Shown here one piece after another: positions 60,339 through 64,000 of a DNA stretch of 64,000 bases. The notes beneath the pieces were generated by a model. It did not search any database. It was not told the DNA's origin and was given only the letters and a program-made list of their open reading frames with translations. A program made the position numbers and the translations under genes. Origin of the DNA: Acidiferrimicrobium sp. IK (GTDB lineage Bacteria > Actinomycetota > Acidimicrobiia > Acidimicrobiales > Palsa-688). Position 1 is the stretch's first letter; every line of letters starts with the position of its first letter. The stretch is taken from positions 124,001 through 188,000 of the forward strand of contig NZ_JAIMCB010000007.1 of assembly GCF_025499425.1 (NCBI RefSeq), in the 5' to 3' direction.

Positions 60339-61397
60339 GTGGTTCTCACTGGTGTGCGCCGGGTCGGCGTCGGAGCGACTGTCGGGTGCCTTAGCCTGAT
60401 CGCGGCCGCGTGCGGGAGCAGTACCAACGCGACGAAGGCCGGCTCGGCCACGTCCGTCGCCTCCTCGGCGACCAGCGCCGGGGCCGCGACGTCGGGGGGC
60501 GGCGCGAACTCGAGCAGCGCCACCGAGACGGTGAGCGTCGGTGTGCTCCCCATCGCAGACGTCGCTCCCCTCTACCTCGGCATCAAGCAGGGCTTCTTCG
60601 CCCAACAGCACCTCAACGTCGTTCCCCACAGCCTGCAGGGGGGAGCGGCCGTGGCCAGCGCGGTCGTCGGCGGTTCGCTCCAGTTCGGTTTCGGGGCCAC
60701 CGCCAACCTGGTGCTCGCCAAATCCCACAATCTGCCGCTGCAGTTCATCGCCAACGGCGACCAGGCCGCGGCCGACGCAGCCGGCGCCTGGTCAGGGATC
60801 CTGGTTTCGGGCGGCAGCGGCATCACCTCGATCTCGCAGCTGGCCGGCAAGACGATCGCGGCCAACGCGGTCCAGGGCCAAAACGAGCTGGCCCTCGACA
60901 CCATCCTCACCCGCAACGGGGTGAAGCCGTCGTCGGTGCACGTGGTGGCGTTGCCGTTCCCGACCATGCCGTCGGCTCTCGAGTCCGGGCAGGTGCAGGC
61001 CGTTACCGAGGTAGAGCCGTTCGTCTCGTCGATTGAGGCCAAAGGCGGCAAGTTGCTCAGCCCACTGTTCCAGGGAGCGCAGCCTTCCGAGATCGTGGCC
61101 GGCTACTTCGCCAGCACCAGCGAGATCCAAAGCCACACCGCTTTGGTCCAGCGCTTCGTCGCCGCCCTCAACCAGTCTCTCGACTACGCCCAGGCCAACC
61201 CGGCCGCGGCACGGGCGATCATCCCCACCTACACCAGCATCCCCGCGGCGGTGGCGGCGAAGATGACCCTGCCGGTGTGGAGCTCGACGGTCGACACCTC
61301 CACCATCCAGGCCCAGGAGCAGACGATGCAGCAGCTGGGCTGGATCAGCTCCATCGTGCCCATCGACCAGCTCGTGTGGTCCGGTGCCAAGCACTGA
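60339..61397 (+). CDS. ABC importer substrate-binding lipoprotein, NMT1/SsuA-type
   Basis: A 352-residue lipoprotein (lipobox LIAAACGS, then Ser/Ala-rich linker) of the nitrate/sulfonate/taurine/thiamine-precursor type: VGVLPIADVAPLYLGIKQGF, FGATANLVLAKSHNLPLQFI, and ESGQVQAVTEVEPFVSSIEA. Sits outside the membrane. The ligand is not readable; the TPP-decarboxylase downstream suggests an aromatic keto acid or related compound (inference). GTG start. Overlaps the next gene by 14 bp. Confidence 0.88.
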   Translation: MVLTGVRRVGVGATVGCLSLIAAACGSSTNATKAGSATSVASSATSAGAATSGGGANSSSATETVSVGVLPIADVAPLYLGIKQGFFAQQHLNVVPHSLQGGAAVASAVVGGSLQFGFGATANLVLAKSHNLPLQFIANGDQAAADAAGAWSGILVSGGSGITSISQLAGKTIAANAVQGQNELALDTILTRNGVKPSSVHVVALPFPTMPSALESGQVQAVTEVEPFVSSIEAKGGKLLSPLFQGAQPSEIVAGYFASTSEIQSHTALVQRFVAALNQSLDYAQANPAAARAIIPTYTSIPAAVAAKMTLPVWSSTVDTSTIQAQEQTMQQLGWISSIVPIDQLVWSGAKH

Positions 61398-62247
61398 CGG
61401 CCAGTCTGCGGTCGTAGTGCTAGAAGGGCGGGCGCCGGTCGACGAGACCGGCGCCGCCATGCCCGACGCGCGAGGGCCGGCCAGGGTCAGGTTCCGCCGC
61501 CTGGGCCGCCAGCTCGGCGGCGTGGTGGTGGCCATCGTGGTCTGGGAGCTGGTGAGCGTCAGCGGCCTGGTGACCGACCAGGCCCTGGCCGGCGTCCCCA
61601 GCACCGCCCGGGCCCTCGCATCCCACCTGGGGCCTCTGGCGTCCGCCGCCGGCGGGACGCTCGAAGCGTGGGCGGTGGGTCTCGCCATCGCGGCCGCCGG
61701 CGGCGTGGTGGTCGGCACCCTGGTCGGACGATCCCGGCTGGCCGAGGCCTTCACCGAAGTACTGGTCCGGATGATGCGGCCCTTGCCGTCGCTCGCCCTC
61801 ATCCCCATCGCCATCCTGGTGGCCGGGCTGGGCCTGAAGATGACCGCCGGGCTGGTCGCCTTCACTTCTTTCTGGCCGGTGTTCATCAACACCCGCTACG
61901 GCGTCCACCAGGTCGAAAACCTGTTCATCGACACCGCCCGCACCCTCGACCTGCACGGGGGACGGCTCCTGGTCCAAGTGATCCTGCCGGCCGCCGCCCC
62001 CCTCATCGCCAGCGGACTGCAGATCGCCTTGAGCTTGGCGCTGGTCGTGACCGTCTCGGTGGAGCTGGTCGGCGGGACCGGCGGCATCGGGTCGTTCGTG
62101 CTCCGAGCCCAGCAGGCAGGGGCCGTGCCCACCATGTACGCCGGCATCCTGATCGGCGGCCTGATCGGCTGGGCCCTCAACACCGGCTTCCGGGCCGTGG
62201 TGCAGCGCTGGGTCCCGTGGGCCGACCGGGCGGAGCGCCGGCTGTGA
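61384..62247 (+). CDS. ABC importer permease 1 (SsuC/TauC-type)
   Basis: A 287-residue permease with about six helices; EAA-like loop FIDTARTLDLHGGRLLVQVI. GTG at 61384 is used; GTG 61417 or ATG 61459 would remove only poorly conserved N-terminal residues. Its TGA overlaps the next permease GTG (GTGA). Two different permeases imply a heterodimeric channel, unusual for this family, whose members usually have one. Confidence 0.88.
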   Translation: MPSTDGQSAVVVLEGRAPVDETGAAMPDARGPARVRFRRLGRQLGGVVVAIVVWELVSVSGLVTDQALAGVPSTARALASHLGPLASAAGGTLEAWAVGLAIAAAGGVVVGTLVGRSRLAEAFTEVLVRMMRPLPSLALIPIAILVAGLGLKMTAGLVAFTSFWPVFINTRYGVHQVENLFIDTARTLDLHGGRLLVQVILPAAAPLIASGLQIALSLALVVTVSVELVGGTGGIGSFVLRAQQAGAVPTMYAGILIGGLIGWALNTGFRAVVQRWVPWADRAERRL

Positions 62248-63074
62248 CCGCCGCGGCGATGGGGTCCGGCCGCGCCGCGGCGACCGCGAGCCGGATGCGG
62301 GCGCGCCGGTTCGGTTACTGGGGGCTCGGGTGGCTCGGCGTGGCCGTGGCCGCCGCCGTCTGGCAGCTGGTCTCGGTGCAGATGCACAGCTCGATCTTCC
62401 CGACCTTCGCCGCCTCGGCCAAGCGCTCGTGGGATCTCGTCGACGGGCCGGTGCTGCACCAGGACTTGATCCCCTCGATCCTTCGGACCCTGGCCGGCTT
62501 CGCCATCAGCGCGGTGATCGGGATCGTGGTGGGCATGGTGACCGGGTACTACCGGGCGGCGCGGGAGTGGACCTCGGCCGTGTTCGACTTCCTGCGGTCG
62601 TTGCCCACCCCGCTGCTGATCCCCGTCGCTTTGGTGCTGTTCGGGCTCGGCGGCCGGATGGTCGTGGCGGTGATCGTGACCGCGGCGGTGTGGCCGGTGC
62701 TCATCAACACCGCCAACGCCACCGCCGGCCTCGAGCCGACCCTGGTCGACACCGCCCGGGTGTTGGGCCTCCGCGGTCGCTCGTTCATGTGGAGGCTGGT
62801 GCTGCCGGCGGTGAGCCCGGAGATCTTCGCCGGCCTACGGGTCGCCATCAGCGTGTCGCTGGCGGTGATGGTGGTGGCCGAGATCCTCGGGGGCGGCTCC
62901 GGGATTGGCTACTTCATCTCCAGCGCCCAACAGTCCTTCAAGATCACCGACAGCTGGGCTGGTGTCGTCGCCTTGTGCCTGCTCGGGTGGGCATTCGATT
63001 CCTTGTTCTTGCTGGCTGAACGCCGGCTGCTGGCATGGCAGCGCGGCACTGTGGGAGGCGAACAGCATGGCTGA
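62244..63074 (+). CDS. ABC importer permease 2 (SsuC/TauC-type)
   Basis: A 276-residue permease, paralogous to the preceding one: SLPTPLLIPVALVLFGLGGR, EAA loop LVDTARVLGLRGRSFMWRLV, and AEILGGGSGIGYFISSAQQS. GTG start coupled to permease 1. Ends 8 bp into the ATPase gene. Confidence 0.9.
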   Translation: MTAAAMGSGRAAATASRMRARRFGYWGLGWLGVAVAAAVWQLVSVQMHSSIFPTFAASAKRSWDLVDGPVLHQDLIPSILRTLAGFAISAVIGIVVGMVTGYYRAAREWTSAVFDFLRSLPTPLLIPVALVLFGLGGRMVVAVIVTAAVWPVLINTANATAGLEPTLVDTARVLGLRGRSFMWRLVLPAVSPEIFAGLRVAISVSLAVMVVAEILGGGSGIGYFISSAQQSFKITDSWAGVVALCLLGWAFDSLFLLAERRLLAWQRGTVGGEQHG

Positions 63075-63858
63075 TCCGGTCCTGACCCTTGACCATCTCG
63101 GCGTGACCCTTCGGGGGCGCGACGGTTCAGTCACCGAGGTGACCGCGGATGTCAGCCTGGAGGTGGCCCCGCGGGAGTTCGTTAGCATCGTGGGCCCTTC
63201 CGGCAGCGGCAAGACCACGCTGCTCAAGGCTGCGTCGGGTCTGCGGGACCCCACCGTAGGAGCGGTCCGCTTCGCCGGGTCCCCGGTCGAGGGGGTGCCT
63301 TCTGGCATCTCCGTGGTGTTCCAGGAGTACAACAAGAGCCTGTTCCCGTGGCTGTCAATCGGCAAGAACGTGGCGATGGGAGCCCGCCGGCTGGCGCCCC
63401 CGGCGCGCGCCGAGCACGTCCGCGACGCCTTGCACAAAGTCGGCCTGGACGGCTTCGCCTCCCGCTACCCGTGGGAGCTGTCGGGAGGCATGCAGCAGCG
63501 AGCCGCCCTGGCCCGGGCGCTGGTCTCGGACCCGCAGCTGCTCATGATGGACGAACCGTTCGCGTCGGTCGACGCGTTGACCCGCGGTCACCTCGAGGAC
63601 GTCGTGGCCGACCTATGGGAGCGTTCGTCGTTCGCCGCTTTGATGGTCACCCACGACGTCGGTGAAGCCGTGTACCTGAGCGACCGGGTGCTCGTGCTGT
63701 CCGCCCGGCCGTCCAGGGTCCTGGCGGAGATCACCATCGATCTGCCGCGGCCGCGCACGCAGAGCCACACCCGCCAGCTGCCGCGCTTCGTGGAACTCGA
63801 GGCGCAAGTCCTCGAGCGGGTGGAGGAAGCGGGCCGGATGGCCGTGGGGATCGATTGA
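63067..63858 (+). CDS. ABC importer ATPase (SsuB/TauB-type)
   Basis: A 263-residue ATPase: Walker A GPSGSGKTT, Q-loop VVFQEYNKSLFPW, signature LSGGMQQRAALARAL, Walker B LLMMDEPFASVD and switch His VTHDVGEAVY. FPWLSIGKNV is typical of nitrate/sulfonate ATPases. Its TGA overlaps the TTG of the next gene (TTGA). Confidence 0.92.
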   Translation: MADPVLTLDHLGVTLRGRDGSVTEVTADVSLEVAPREFVSIVGPSGSGKTTLLKAASGLRDPTVGAVRFAGSPVEGVPSGISVVFQEYNKSLFPWLSIGKNVAMGARRLAPPARAEHVRDALHKVGLDGFASRYPWELSGGMQQRAALARALVSDPQLLMMDEPFASVDALTRGHLEDVVADLWERSSFAALMVTHDVGEAVYLSDRVLVLSARPSRVLAEITIDLPRPRTQSHTRQLPRFVELEAQVLERVEEAGRMAVGID

Positions 63859-64000
63859 ACACCGTCGCCGACGCCACCTTCGACGTCTGGGAGCGGCTGG
63901 GGCTGACGACTCTGTTCGCCAACCCCGGTTCGACCGAGGTGCCCCTTCTCTGTCGGCCCAACGACCGGACCCGCTTCGTGCTGGCCCTCCACGAGGGCTC
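63855..64000 (+). CDS. TPP-dependent benzoylformate-decarboxylase-like enzyme (N-terminus only)
   Basis: 48 codons: VADATFDVWERLGLTTLFAN and PGSTEVPLL, then FVLALHEG. The NPGSTEV with its Glu for TPP activation and the LALHEG match benzoylformate decarboxylase rather than acetolactate synthase or pyruvate oxidase. TTG start overlaps the ATPase stop. The gene leaves the window, so the assignment rests on the first domain. Confidence 0.75.
   Translation, partial: MNTVADATFDVWERLGLTTLFANPGSTEVPLLCRPNDRTRFVLALHEG

Overview
The window is about 70% GC and densely packed. Many starts are GTG or TTG, stop and start codons often overlap, and TANNNT boxes often lie 6-7 nt before a start codon. Gene content (heterodimeric CrtYc/CrtYd lycopene cyclase, NDMA-type alcohol dehydrogenase, mycothiol-type maleylpyruvate isomerase family, actinobacterial DUF3618/DUF4235/holin-like proteins, ECF42 sigma factor with a DGPF partner) points to a free-living actinomycete. 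The 42-residue [16 protein letters not shown] repeats suggest the class Acidimicrobiia; that placement is inference. It reads as chromosome with one short degraded mobile patch.

Layout. 1-16.4 kb: end of zwf, a VOC protein divergent from a MarR regulator, a serine hydrolase, a DUF218 protein, two acyl-CoA synthetases, a repeat-bearing PQQ-propeller protein, a large GT-C-like membrane protein, a phosphodiester glycosidase-like protein, an SRAP DNA-repair protein, a three-gene envelope cassette (holin-like, DUF3618, DUF4235) and a mycothiol-dependent-type protein. 16.4-29.4 kb: a carotenoid region. dxs diverges from crtYc-crtYd-crtZ, and crtE-crtI-crtB lies 5 kb away. Between them are an S53 peptidase and an HxlR-controlled MFS exporter with a thioesterase. 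Together these give DXP -> GGPP -> phytoene -> lycopene -> beta-carotene -> zeaxanthin.

29.3-45.1 kb: a PAP2 protein, an L,D-transpeptidase, a hotdog thioesterase, TldD/PmbA proteases, a Nudix hydrolase, an NDMA-dependent alcohol dehydrogenase, a MoxR/VWA pair, a sucrase/ferredoxin-like protein, MTA phosphorylase and an FmdB zinc ribbon. Then comes galU-moeA-moaA-moaC followed by a small membrane protein resembling GlpR/SepX, the membrane receptor for the gephyrin-like MoeA in Corynebacterium, and a translin-like protein.

45.16-49.5 kb: a tRNA-Ala(CGC) gene followed by mobile wreckage: a tyrosine recombinase cut off at the tRNA, an apparently intact large serine recombinase, a truncated IS21 istA with its terminal repeats, and an ISL3 transposase stub. 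50.0-55.4 kb: a complete ugpC-B-A-E-Q glycerophosphodiester/G3P uptake operon. 55.5-64 kb: an MpaB-type oxygenase, the DGPF/ECF42 pair (the sigma gene apparently starting at CTG), an EamA exporter divergent from a LysR regulator, and a nitrate/sulfonate-type ABC importer preceded by a perfect 27-bp palindrome and overlapping the start of a benzoylformate-decarboxylase-like gene that runs off the end.

No CRISPR array, rRNA, prophage or clearly novel multi-gene defence system was seen. The most informative unexplained signals are non-coding: tandem palindromes, a 66-bp hairpin element, a 20-bp duplication that appears to create a leader peptide, and widespread leaderless promoter geometry.
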